From Theodoxus fluviatilis (lineage: Eukaryota; Mollusca; Gastropoda; Cycloneritida; Neritidae): a stretch of DNA of 59,871 bases. Position numbers and translations under genes: made by a program. Under the pieces are notes generated by a model, which saw nothing but the letters and a program-made list of their open reading frames with translations, had not been told where the DNA came from and searched no databases. Shown piece after piece: positions 33,188-44,251 of this stretch (within the stretch, counting starts at the first letter, position 1; each line of letters begins with the position of its first letter). The stretch spans positions 1 to 59,871 of the forward strand of contig JAWQFJ010001233.1 in assembly GCA_034096865.1 (NCBI GenBank), in the 5' to 3' direction.

Positions 33188-33682
33188 CTGCAATAAAACA
33201 GACAGGTTTCATGAACACTGCATGAAAGTCACTGCACACCTCCTCGCACCGCATGCCCATGCATTTGCTCACAAATATGCAATTGCCTGCATGTATGCAC
33301 ATGCATTTGCTTGCACATGCATACACATACACATAAACACACTCATTCTTTTCCACTTCTTTACCTGGACAATTCTTTGCAATAACCAGCATGCATTTTA
33401 AGTAGTCACAGTGGCAAATAGAAAACTACTTCAGGCAGACAGATCAAGAGCAGTTCTTTGCAATAATCAGCATGCACTGTCACGGTGGCAAACAGAGAGC
33501 TACTTCTGGCAGAGGTGCCATGGATAGAGCCAACAGCTTTAGTTTCTGCAGTCAAAATGCTGGTGGTGTTAAGCTCATGTGATCAGCACTTTTCAGACTA
33601 CTCAATGAAGTCCTGCATGCCATCTCTGAAGGCTGCCATTGGTCCATCAGAAGACAAGAGGAGTACACATCCATGTCCTCAC

Positions 33683-33787
33683 CTTCATCGCTCTTTTTCT
33701 GCCCTCCCTTTGGCCCTTCAGCATGACCTGTTTCCGCAGCTCTCGGATATCCTTCTCCAGCTTGTCGATCTCCTTCTGGTAGCGCAC
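33683..33787 (-). CDS. OPA1: OPA1 exon: coiled coil (VRYQKEIDKLEKD)
   Basis: 105 bp, acceptor GGTCTTGCAG, donor GTGAGG. Encodes VRYQKEIDKLEKDIRELRKQ followed by a basic tail (REGRKRAMK). It corresponds to the first coiled coil of OPA1 between the membrane anchor and the GTPase. Confidence 0.94.
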
Positions 33788-33888
33788 CTGCAAGACCCAG
33801 GGGGATGTGGAAAGACAGCATGGCTCCATGTTGCAGAGGACAGAAGGCATTCATCCCAAGCAAGAGATTGCAGAGGAAGAAATGGCAG

Positions 33889-35490
33889 AACAAGAAGGGC
33901 AAAGCCCATACGACTCACATGCTTGACCTTGACATGACATTGACCTTCAGGTGACCTTCAAGGTCAATTTCAAACAACTAAACCTAACAATGACATCATA
34001 CACTAAGAACTGCTTTACACATTTTTCCTACCAAAATACATGTGACCTTGACGTCATCCAAGGTCATGCAACACAAAGCTGTTAATTCAAGACATAGGAA
34101 GCACAATGGTGCTTATTGGCACTTTCTACCATGAGATATGGTCACTTTTAGTGGTTACTACCCCATTTTGGTCACGTTTCATAAGGGTAAAATTGACCTT
34201 GACCTTGATGATATGTGACCAAATGTGTCTCATGATGAAAGTATAACATGTGTACTACAATCTTATGAAGTTTGGAAGAGTTGTCTTCCATAGTTCAGGG
34301 TCAAAGTTACTTCAAAATATGTATACAATACAACTTTAAAGACCTCCTGTGACCTTGACCTTGAAGCAAGGTCAATCAAACTGGTATCAAAAGATAGGGA
34401 TTCCTTTGCCCTATATACCATATATAGGTGAGGTATCCAATCTCAAAAACTTCTGAGAAAATTGGGAAAATGTGAAAAATGGCTGTTTTTTAACATTTAC
34501 GGCCCCTGCGACCTTGACCTTGAAGCAAGGTCAAATCACCATGTATGTTTTTGTGCGCCTTGTCATCATACACCATCATGCCAAATTGGGTGTTGATAGA
34601 CTTAATAGTCTCCGAGAAAAATCCAACGTTAAAGTTTTTTACGGACGGCAGGACGTCTGGACGCCCGGATGGATGACACAGGTGACCTAGTATGAAAGTA
34701 TAACATGTGTACTACAATGTTATGAAGTTTGGAAGAGTTATCTTTCATAGTTCGGGGTCAAGGTCACTTCAAAATATGTATACAATCCAACTTTAAAGAG
34801 CTCCTGTGACCTTGACCTTGAAGCAAGGTCAAGTTACTATGTATGTTTTTGTACGCCTTGTCATCCTACACCATCATGCCAAATTGGGTGTTGATAGACT
34901 TAATAGTCTCCAAGAAAAATCCAACGTTAAAGTTTTTTTATGGACGACAGGACACCCGACCGCTTGGCCGCCCGGCTGGCCGCCCGGCCGGATGACACTG
35001 GTGATCTAGTATGAAAGTATAGCATGTGTACTACAATCTTATGAAGTTTGGAAGAGTTATCTTCCATAGTCAAGGTCACTTCAAAATATGTATACAATCC
35101 AACTTTAAAGACCTCCTGTGACCTTGACCTTGAAGCAAGGTAAATCAAACTGGTATCAAAAGATAGGGCTTACTTTGCCCTATATACCATATTTAGGTCA
35201 GGTATCCAATCTCAAAATCTTCAGAGAAAATTGGGAAAATGTGAAAAATGGCTGTTTTTTAGACAACATTTAAGGCCCCTGCGACCTTGACCTTGAAGCA
35301 AGGTCAAGTCACTATGTATGTTTTTGTACGCCTTGTCATCCTACACCATCATGCCAAATTGGGTGTTGATAGACTTAATAGTCTCCGAGAAAAATCCAAC
35401 GTTAAAGTTTATTACAGACGCCCGGACGCCTGAACGGACAAAAAGGGTAAGTACATAGACTCACTTTTGCTTCGCATGTGAGTCAAAAAA
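33889..35490 (+). repeat. GACCTTGA dispersed repeat, expanded copy
   Basis: Same termini as 23566-24401 but 1,602 bp, because an internal block (TATGAAAGTATAACATG ... GTTAAAGTTTTTT) is present about three times, starting near 34232, 34689 and 35010. The inserts end in GGACG-rich variants (for example CGCTTGGCCGCCCGG near 34965). It sits in an OPA1 intron. Confidence 0.87.
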
Positions 35491-35544
35491 AGCAAAATTT
35501 GGAGTTGGAGGGGAGTTTGAGAAGAAGGAGGGCAGCTGTGGAGA

Positions 35545-35546
<2 letters not shown>

Positions 35547-35631
<85 letters not shown>

Positions 35632-35658
35632 TGTATGTGTGTGTATGTGTGCGATTGC

Positions 35659-35696
<38 letters not shown>

Positions 35697-35712
35697 ATGT
35701 GTGTGCATGTAT
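35547..35712. repeat. (GA)n followed by (GT)n microsatellites
   Basis: About 40 GA units, then interrupted GT tracts. Confidence 0.97.
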
Positions 35713-35739
35713 GTGTAAAGGAAGGAGGTAGAGGAAGAA

Positions 35740-36240
35740 GAGGTAGCCGAGGAGGAGGAGGACACAAAGGAGGAGGAGGACAAGGAGGACAAGGAGGAAG
35801 AAGTGAAGGACAAGGAGAACATGGAGGGCAAGGAGGAGAAAGAGGAGGGTATTAGTGTCAGGCAGACCTCATGCAGGATAAGAAACAGCAGGCAGGGGAG
35901 TAGGAGTAGGAGCAAATGGAGCAGGAAGAGAGGGAGCAGGATAAGAAACAACAGGCATAGGAGTAAGAGTTGCAGCAAAAGGAGCAGAATAGAAGGAGCA
36001 GAAGAGAAGGAGCAGAAGAGAAGGAGCAGTCTAACAGAAGACACAGAACAGAAGGAGCAGTCTAACAGAAGGAGCAGTCTAACAGAAGACGCAGAACAGA
36101 AGAAGCAGAACAGAAGGAGCAGAACAGAAGGAGCAGAACAGAAGGAGCAGAACAGAAGGAGCAGTCTAACAGAAGGAGCAGTCTAACAGAAGACGCAGAA
36201 CAGAAGGAGCAGAAGAGCAGGACCAGGAGCACACGGAGGA
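35740..36240 (+). repeat. Purine-rich minisatellite (GAACAGAAGGAGCA)
   Basis: Almost pyrimidine-free GAGGAGGACAAGG repeats, then units of AGAACAGAAGGAGCAG and AGTCTAACAGAAG. Frames on both strands are artefacts. Confidence 0.92.
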
Positions 36241-36473
36241 GCTGCAGCAGCTGGAGCAGCTGACGTAAAAAGAGAAGTTGCAGGATGAGAATTAGGAGTA
36301 TTGGGAGTAGAAGCAGAATAAGAGGAGAAAGAGGGGCAGGCGATGCCAGGCACAGACAACCAGGAGGAGACAAAGATGAAGTCAACACATCTTCTTGATG
36401 TTGACCATGATGCAGTTTTCCCCTGCTGTTGCTAGTGCCCAAGCAGGAGAATCTTTTGCTCAGTCACACCTAC

Positions 36474-36524
36474 CTGCATTGTCATCATCTCCTCCTGGAC
36501 CTGTTCAAGCCGCTGCTTCTCTGT
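36474..36524 (-). CDS. OPA1: OPA1 exon: EKQRLEQVQEEM
   Basis: 51 bp, acceptor CTCTTTCAG, donor GTAGGT. Encodes TEKQRLEQVQEEMMTMQ, aligned with the EKIDQLQEELL helix of vertebrate OPA1 and continuing into the next coiled-coil exon. Confidence 0.88.
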
Positions 36525-36539
36525 CTGAAAGAGATGGTG

Positions 36540-36720
36540 AAATGGATGGATGGATGGATAGTGTTTTACAACCTATTATTAGCCTTTGTAGGCTATGTAA
36601 GGCCATTAAGCATGAAAATCACTAGAACAGTTTAAACGCAAATTAAGTAATGGTGTCCCTAGTTATTCGCCTCTTACGAATCGTGTAGGGTCAATTCTTA
36701 CACCAAACCCACAGGGGGCA
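36540..36720 (+). repeat. SINE-like repeat, copy 2, with (ATGG)n head
   Basis: Begins with ATGGATGGATGGAT, then TTTTACAACCTATTATTAGC and CCTTTGTAGGCTATGTAAGG, and ends at a hairpin-prone AAACCCACAGGGGG. Confidence 0.87.
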
Positions 36721-37136
36721 AGAGATGGTGAAGCCCATTGGGACCATTGCCACTTGAAAGAAATACACAGCATGGCTGAATTTAGATAGCAGAAGAAAAA
36801 CTATTTAAATACCAAGAGTCTCCTTCAAACGAAACCCAATGGAAAGTCTTCCCCAGCAAAATATCCTTTTACAGACTGTAATAATGGATATGATTTAATT
36901 TCAACAACCTTGTTAAGGCAGCAAAATAATCAAAATCTTTTAATTACTATACAATTACTTGCAAAAAAGATTTCCACTCATTAGCAAGTATTTTAATTCA
37001 GAAAGGGAAATACATACACATGGCTGGCTTAAAATACATCTTTGGTATAAATACTATACATCCAGCTGTTTGCACACAAGCAACAATATATGAAAAGAAA
37101 AAAATATGAACCAGAAAAAATCAGATGCTGTAGACG
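36721..37136. other. OPA1 intron, nothing recognised
   Basis: AT-rich intronic sequence; no repeat or coding signal noted. Confidence 0.5.
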
Positions 37137-37235
37137 TCATGGATGGATGGATGGATGGATGGATGGATGGATGGATGGATGGATGGATGGATGGATGGAT
37201 GGAGTTCTACTGCCCATCAGCCTTTGTAGGCTATG
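37137..37235 (+). repeat. SINE-like repeat, copy 3 (left part) with (ATGG)n head
   Basis: About 16 ATGG units, then TTCTACTGCCCATCAGCC and TTTGTAGGCTATG, where a solo LTR interrupts it. The repeat resumes at 40068. Confidence 0.9.
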
Positions 37236-40067
37236 TGTCGCAAGATGCGACTTATGGGTGATAGTGTATAGTAAATGTCAGTGCGTGAGGTTGCATTGCA
37301 TTACGCGCTCAGACCGTATTTTGCCGCAATGCGACAGAGAGTTTCGTGTGGCGGGAATACTAAGCCACCTCAGGGGGTTATTTGGTGGGTCGAGGGGTGC
37401 ATTGGAATGCCGCGGGGTTTACACTCTATTCGACACGGATCTGAAGGGCGCGAAAATTAGCGGAGCAATGATTGGGAGATGGTCAAGGGGCGCGAAAATT
37501 ACTGAGCTGTGATTGGGAGTTAATCACGTGACGGAGTTAACGTCAGGTCTGACAGCGTGTTTCTGATCAGACATATCCATCGTTTGGATGGGAAGGTTGG
37601 GCGAGCGATCGGCGCTGCCAAACTGAACGCCACACGGGTGGCTAAGCAAAGTCGTTTCGCTTTGCTGGGAAATCTCATCGCTGGGGACCTGTGGTGGGTC
37701 AGCCGCGAGAGTGGAAAGAGAGCCTTTGGTTGAGATGAAAGGAAGTTTCGCTTATGGGAGGAACCACGGCCTGATGGCTTGAGGTAATGTACGATTTGCG
37801 ACAATTCTTTAGCCTTGGGAAAATTGACCGTTGGTTAAGGCGGGAAAAAGGTCATACATTGTGCATGAGTGAATTGTGTTTTAGAATTGAACTAAATCTT
37901 TGGGGGAAGGTTGGGGAAATGCCTATCTCCGTTAAGTCGTGAAATTGTAATTCAATTCGTGAGCAGGGAATGGTAAAATTCAACTTACTCGCTTGGTGCG
38001 GGCAAGTTTTTCAACTAAGCGTTCGGGCAAAGGTGCTTCGCTCCATGTTGAATCATGCCTGTGTAAATTCTTGGGGGAGAAAGCGTAGTTTCTCATTAGG
38101 CACTCGTTTGTATGTTTTCCAGGCCACTCGTATGCACATCCGCTCTGTCGTTTCTACTATTGCATTCCGCAATTACCTGCCTCCTGTTTGGGGTTAGCGA
38201 GAACTCTACCTACGTCGACGCGCGCCCAGCGTCGAGATCGGCGAACGATACTTCGAAGCACACGGTGTGCTCATCCTCAACGGTGGTGAAGGCTAAATGT
38301 GCAAGTACTCTTTCTCAGTAACTCTGGGAGTTACGACTTCGTTATGACTAGCTGTGTGCTATAATCTTGGGTCTAACGAAGACGCCGACGGACTGGCGTT
38401 GAAGTCCACACGGTGTGGCCTAACTGTCAGAGTAAAAGGACAGGTTAGATGCGGGACGGTCAGGACGCTAGCGTTCGTTCAATCGCGTGGAGCAGTGAAA
38501 CGCGCAGCTAATGGTTGTAGGGGGGACATACAACGAGAGTAGTGCGATGAATGGACTGATTCTCATGTAGGATGAAATTATTTCGCACTTGTACTGATGA
38601 CCGGGGGGATTCCTGCTGCTTCGGATGGACTTTCCGATTTCACTGATTGGTTGACGAGCGCGGTGCTCGCTTGTCAGTGACACCTCAGGACGGGAGCGGG
38701 GCTTGGTCGCCTACCCGTAGCCACGACGCAGAGACGCCTGGAGGCGTGCTCCTTCTTGGTACTACCAGCAGCCTTCTACAAGGAACTGTTTCTTCTGGGA
38801 CTGGTCTGAGCACGGTGCTTGGGACAGTGTACTTTCGACGGACCGAAAGGGAAGGGGGGTAGCGAGTCGTGTGCCATTTTTGTGAGGTTTGGGCTGGTTT
38901 AGACTTGGCTTGGTTGGGTCGGGTTGTGCTATGACAGGATTAGCGTGTTCTGGACTGCGAGTGGTCTGGACTTCGAAAAGGGTAAGAGAAAACCTTTTTC
39001 ATCTTTCTTCGCTTGATATTCGGCATCTGTTTCATTGCTCACGGGAGCTTGTTTTGGACAGGATTGTCGTGCGAGAAAGGAGCGCGTGAATGTGGGTTCG
39101 CGTGCGTCTGAATACCTCTCATTGTTTCTGGCCTGTGTGGTTTTGGGCGGAAGTGCGTCAGCGCAAGGGGAAGAGGGGTTTGGCTAGCGGGGGTTTGGCT
39201 CATTAATATTCAGACAAGGGAAGGGTGTTGTTGTGGCTTCGTTTGAGTAACTTTGCTAAAGGGTTGTGAAAAGGGACAGGAGAATCTTTCTGGGGTGATT
39301 GATGTTTCCTAGCGTTCCGGGATTTTTGGGGAAGTTTGGAATTTAATTTAACATTGGTTGTTAAATGTGCTGCAGTGGAGTTTAGTGACTTTTGTGGGTT
39401 GAGGAGTGTTTGCAACTTTGTGTAGGTGCGGAAGTGGAAGACTTTATTCTCTGTTGTGAGATTTCTCTCGTTCTAGTGGCGAGTGTTAGAACGAGTGGTT
39501 GGAAGGGGTGTTTTTCTTGTCAGAAACTGCTTTTGTGAATAAATTCCAGTTTCTGGTGGTTGTATGATGAAGTGAAGGAGAGTGGAGTTTTGTCATTACA
39601 CATTGTCAGTAAGGCTAGTCACCGGTGACTTAGATACTGTGTCTTTGTGTGTTGGGTTTTTTCTTGTTGAGGTTGTTTCACTGTTGCTGATGCGAGTTGT
39701 TTGTTGTTGTTGATTTTTTCCTGTTTCTAGCAGCGGAAGTGCCACCATCTTGTTTCCGCTGCTCGACTTTGTTTTGGTTTCCTTTTCTTGCATTTAATCG
39801 CCTGCCTGCTCCTTCCTTTGCTGCTCTGTGCAGCGAGGGGGAGTTTGTTTGTTGATTAAACTTGACTTGTTATTTTTTCATCCCGATTCAGTGGTCATTT
39901 ATTCACTTGTTTGTTTGACATTGTTTGACGTTTGTGGTGTCCCCCCAAGGAGTGGTGGTTGAGTTTAGGTGTAAACTCTTGTTTATCTAAAGGTCTCTCC
40001 CCTCTAGGAAGACTACGTCGTTCCTCGAGGGGGAACCTATCATTAGCCAGTAGATAAATACGCGACA
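37236..40067 (+). mobile_element. Solo LTR or LTR-like element (2,832 bp)
   Basis: Starts TGTCGC and ends GCGACA, a perfect 6-bp terminal inverted repeat. It is flanked by the 5-bp duplication CTATG (37231-37235 and 40068-40072) inside a SINE-like repeat whose other copies show the intact target CTATGTAAGG. A hairpin (GTCGCA...TGCGAC) lies at the left end. No gag/pol frame is present. Strand composition (G/T-rich plus strand) and termini resemble the LTR at 7533-9184, so both may come from one gypsy-like lineage. The length is unusually great for a solo LTR. Confidence 0.82.
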
Positions 40068-40590
40068 CTATGTAAGGCCACTGAGCATCAAAACCATTTG
40101 AATTTACTAGAGGGAGCGCAAATCAAGGGCGCGTTTGTTTGGCCACAAATCTCGAGATTCTCCCTGAATGGCTAGTCGAGGGCGAGTGAGACGCTCCTAC
40201 AGCTAGAAAAACGACCAATCATCTCGCAAGGTGGAAGAACATGGCTGCGTCCTGGCGCCAGAGTCGGTGAAGAAGTTGCCGATAGACAAAATAACTGACG
40301 ATTCAGGTATCACATAAGTTTTTCACTTCAAATAACACACCAATTGAGGGAGCTCCGGACCTCCCTCGGCCTCCCGCCTTAACGGCGAGTGCATCCTTAT
40401 GAGCGAGGAACATAGGCAACACCTAGCCCTCGCAATTCTCTCAAGATTTTGGTCCAAACCAAGGACTACTACAGTAGTCCTTGGTCCAAACAAATGCGCC
40501 TGAAGTCACAATGTCCCTATTTATTTGCCTCGTACGAATCGTGTAGAGAGACGCGGTGAGTCTATTCTGACCCCCAACCCACAGAGGGAG
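40068..40590 (+). repeat. SINE-like repeat, copy 3 (right part), holding a MITE
   Basis: Resumes with the target copy CTATGTAAGGCCACTGAGC and finishes CCCCCAACCCACAGAGGGAG. The internal stretch 40127-40500 is a separate insertion. Confidence 0.85.
40127..40500. mobile_element. MITE with 15-bp terminal inverted repeats
   Basis: GGCGCGTTTGTTTGG at the left and CCAAACAAATGCGCC at the right pair with one mismatch. Near the right end lies a perfect palindrome arm, CCAAGGACTACT / AGTAGTCCTTGG. 374 bp, non-coding. The flanks TCAAG/TGAAG might be a decayed target duplication. Confidence 0.72.
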
Positions 40591-40619
40591 TAGACTTCAT
40601 GGAGAATGGTGAGAGAGAT

Positions 40620-40775
40620 GAAATCTGGAATGGGGGAGAGGGGGGAGACGGGAGTATAATTTGCAAGTTTCAGTTTGCTAAAGGTTTATCTAATGTCTGG
40701 GTGGGATGGAGGGGTGGGCATAAACAATGGGGTGGGGTGAGGCGGGGGTGAGGTGAGGCGGGGATGGGTGTGGGT
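40620..40775 (+). repeat. G-rich minisatellite-like tract
   Basis: GGGGGAGAGGGGGGAGACGGG, then GTGAGGCGGGG and GTGGGG repeats; potential G-quadruplex on the plus strand. Confidence 0.75.
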
Positions 40776-40875
40776 GGAAAGAGAAAGATGGAGAGGAGCA
40801 GAAAACCAAACAAAACAACAACTCTCATACACAGCAGATCCACCAAGCTTTCAGAGACCAACCCATAGCACTTAC

Positions 40876-40955
40876 CGGTGTTTTCAACTCAGCTGCTGTT
40901 GCTGGTATTGCCATGCCAATGATGGTCACAGGGTTGCCCACGGTGATGCCCGAGT
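40876..40955 (-). CDS. OPA1: Probable OPA1 linker exon (SGITVGNPVTIIG...)
   Basis: 80 bp, acceptor TATCTTGCAG, donor GTAAGT. It has the correct phase to join 51874 (directly or via 42263-42292) upstream and 36524 downstream. Encodes SGITVGNPVTIIGMAIPATA and AELKTP. No counterpart in vertebrate OPA1 is obvious. This is the variable region before the coiled coil, where proteolytic processing and alternative splicing occur in vertebrates. Confidence 0.65.
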
Positions 40956-41357
40956 CTGCAAGATACTCCCAGAGTGAGAAAAGCATGCAGGCACAATTAC
41001 AAGCTCCAATCTGTATAAGTCACTTCTGGGAGTATGGAGGATGGGCATACTGCACATCCCATAGGTCACTTGGTGGCTTCTTATATCAACCTTATCCATC
41101 TGTATGGATACGTAGCTACTGGTGCTTGAACCAGTCCACTCAATGCTAGTCATCCCAGTTATGCTGAATAATAAGACCTCTTACAGACAGCTGTGTGCCC
41201 GAGGACACTTGGAGGGAAATATTTCATTCCCGCACAATACAAAATGCACATGATGATCCATACGAAACCTCACATCCTGATTATCCCACCTCAATCACAT
41301 TTGGCAAGTGCAACAACACATGGATGCCAATGGGAAGCCTTTTTGAGCTGTGATGAT

Positions 41358-41444
41358 ATAATATATATATATAACTGGAGAGGGTGTGTGTGTGTGTTTG
41401 AATGCAGGAGTGCAGAACACATAACAGTGTTATCTGCAGTCATC

Positions 41445-41477
<33 letters not shown>

Positions 41478-41480
41478 CAT
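41358..41480. repeat. (AT)n and (GT)n microsatellites
   Basis: ATATATATAT at about 41360, GTGTGTGTGT near 41385 and a longer GT tract at 41449-41476. Confidence 0.9.
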
Positions 41481-42262
41481 GTGCGCGCACCAGCCCAAAT
41501 CATCAAAACACACATGCAGTGCTGATGATCTGAAACATGCACAGCTTTACATTTTGTGTCTAAGGAGTTTTACAGAGTCAACCCTGTTTTTTGAGGGTAA
41601 GGCAAAGACACAACCAACCACACACAAAAATCATTAAAATGCACAATGGTTGAATTTCATGACCAACTCACAGTGAATAAATTATCTGTTTCCCAATGAA
41701 CAAATGAGGAAAAGCAACAACTGTTGCAAATGTTTAGATATTTTCAAAAAGATCATGTAGGTTAGTTTTAAAAAATCAACATGAAAAAGAAATTACTTTA
41801 ATTTTTTTAATACCTGAAAGTAGTGAAAGCCAAAATGCACACACAGAACCTTCATCATTATGATTATATTTTTCTTTATAGAAGCTTAATAGAGCCAGTA
41901 GTAGTCATCACATAGCAAATCTGACAGCCAAGAGTTTGAAGCCATGACAAAAGAAGGCTCCTCCATTAATCAAGACCAAATGTTGAGAGGCTGAAACACA
42001 GGGTGCAGAATGGCAGTTTCCAAAATGACAAAACAGATTGGTTTCCAAAGTTTGAAACTACACTAAAAGAGAGTCTTGCATTCAAAATTTTACAATGGTA
42101 GATCCTCGTCCATTTTTCTGTAGCTACCAACTGTGTCAGTCGGGTTTACAGGGAACTGTTCCATGGAGCCGAGTTGTGATTTGGCCTCTGCACATCAAGC
42201 ACCTGCAGTCTAACCACTCTCAGGACTGACTAAGGGCACACAGAGTTTTGAATTCTACACAC

Positions 42263-42292
42263 CTGGAGACTGATTAAGGATCTGCCCACGTC
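42263..42292 (-). CDS. OPA1: Candidate 30-nt cassette microexon of OPA1
   Basis: Strong pyrimidine tract and acceptor (CCTTGTTTTTCCTCAG), donor GTGTGT, exactly 30 nt. Both flanking joins are in the same phase (after one base of a codon). It can therefore be included (adding GRGQILNQSP) or skipped without a frame change. Vertebrate OPA1 has alternative exons 4, 4b and 5b in this region. No transcript evidence is available here. Confidence 0.5.
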
Positions 42293-43535
42293 CTGAGGAA
42301 AAACAAGGGAAGAAAACAACCTGAACAAGCAGGTAGAGAGAACAATCCAACAACAGGTTAACAATCTGAAACAAAACAGGCATGGCACAAGGGTCCCTCT
42401 CTCCAACTGGAGGCACAAAGGGCAAATCAAAGGCAGCCAGTCTTCCAGGATTCAACATGACGCTCCCTGTGTTCTTTATGGAGTGACCCCCAATATGGCA
42501 GTTTTGGAGACTCGCCACCCATCCTCCCAAAATATGCCTCAGTGCAACCTTTGGCAAGTTCCAGATCACTGTTTCATCACAAAGTGTAATGAATTCCCTT
42601 CAAAATGGCATTAATTAACATTATCATACATGCAGCAATCATCATTTACACCTCTTTGAGCGAGGGTACACTGAAAAACTGGCATCTTTTAGAAGACAGC
42701 TGTTAGTAACCAAAGGCTGCAGAGAATGGGCAATTCATTGACTTTCCAGCTCCAAGGAACTCCCTCAATGGCCAATGAATATGCACACTACATTTATACA
42801 GATGAGAGTCTTCCATGAACAATGACACCATATACAATACAGATTGGTGTGCAAGTACGGAAGAATCAGGAAAATGACAAGGCAGCGTACTACACAATCA
42901 GACTACTTTCTCATGCAAAAAAGAATTAGGTTTGTCTTGTAAATGTCTAAATCAACCATTTATATGTGGATTAGAAACCTATAAATGCACAGGAGTATGT
43001 GCAGTGATCATTCAGCTTTCAAGTAAAATCTCAAAATTGCTAACTTGACCTTCACCAGCAAAAATACTGCCTTTTCTCCATTAGAACAAGGTATCAGACT
43101 GACTCTCTGGGAGGGATGGTTACCATTTTGTTACCATGGCAGCATGGAAGTTTGCTATGCACTCTTGTCAGTCCCACCTCTGGAATGCTACCCAAGAGTC
43201 CTTGTCACCCCAAACACATCTTCCAAGGAACAACCACAGTTGCATTCTTGAGATTCAAGGAACAGAAACAAGCTAGCATTGGCTTCCTGGACAAAAATGT
43301 TTCCTTCAACAGACCAAAAGGACACCAAACCAGCACTATCCCCTGGGCATTTGACAGGCAGCAACCAACTATTTTTTCATTAGATCTCATCCACAGCAAC
43401 ACAATCACAGATCCTCACATCCATGCCCACACCCACACACCACTCCACACACACCATCACCACCCTACACCGCATACACTAAAAAACCACCACATCATAT
43501 CCCTCCGCACCATAAAACTTACATTTTCATTCCCA
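42293..43535. other. OPA1 intron, nothing recognised
   Basis: No coding signal or repeat I can support, apart from a short CAC-rich stretch near 43420-43480. Confidence 0.5.
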
Positions 43536-43536
43536 G

Positions 43537-43737
43537 CAGAGAATGAATGAATGAATGAATAGCGTTTTACGGCCTATCAGCCTGTGTAGGCTATGTAAGG
43601 CCATTCATCACGAAAATCACTAGCGCAGTTTTCAGTAAATGTAAATCAAGTCACGGCGTCCCTAGTTATTTGACTCTTACGAATGGCATACAGAGATGCG
43701 GTGGGTCAATTCTTACCCCCAACCCACAAGGGGGTCC
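43537..43737 (+). repeat. SINE-like repeat, copy 4, with (GAAT)n head
   Basis: Five to six GAAT units, GTTTTACGGCCTATCAGCC, then the shared body and the end CCCCCAACCCACAAGGGGG (self-complementary CCCC...GGGG). Confidence 0.9.
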
Positions 43738-44098
43738 CAGCAGAGAAATAAAGGGTTGTGAAGGAAAGTGTCAGTCCAATTATATGCTTACAGTTCCAGA
43801 GCAAATTTCAAAAATAGTTTAAAAAATAAGTTCAGTACAGTTCTTGGTTCTTCATTCTCAAATGCTTGTGTGTAAACTCAGTTTGAAGTGGGATGGTAGT
43901 CTGTGGAAAGACATTTTCCTTTTCTTTTCCTAGTTTTAACTGCTGAAAGGAATCTACAAGACAACACATGCCTGTGTAAGCATCACTGCCTGGCAATATC
44001 CTCTTCACTGGCTACTTTTCTCTTAGTTCTCTCCTTTACACCTTGTTTACTGGACGTATGTCTGATTCTGTCCCAACGTCTCTCAGTAGCCTCTTTGG

Positions 44099-44175
44099 CT
44101 GCTTGGGACTGCCCCTGGCTGAGCTACTGGAACAGGCACCAAAAGCCCAGCAGCCAGGGGTTCAAGCCAACATTG
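44099..44175 (+). repeat. Short dispersed repeat, copy 2 of 2
   Basis: GCTTGGGACTGCCCCTGGCT, then GAGCTACTGGAACAGG and CAGGGGTTC; matches 30268-30350. Confidence 0.7.
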
Positions 44176-44251
44176 GGAGGGGGTGGGGAGGGGGGGAGGG
44201 GTGGGGAGGGGGTGGGGAGGGGGGTGGGGGTCTGGTTGGGTGGGAGGGGGA
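44175..44251 (+). repeat. Guanine-run tract (strong G-quadruplex candidate)
   Basis: More than ten runs of four to seven guanines separated by single A or T bases over 77 bp. On the OPA1 transcript strand it is C-rich. Confidence 0.9.

Noticed and set aside
35412..36442. Ser/Leu-rich 210-codon minus frame and Lys/Glu/Arg-rich plus frames
   Set aside because: Derived from the GA microsatellite and purine-rich minisatellite.
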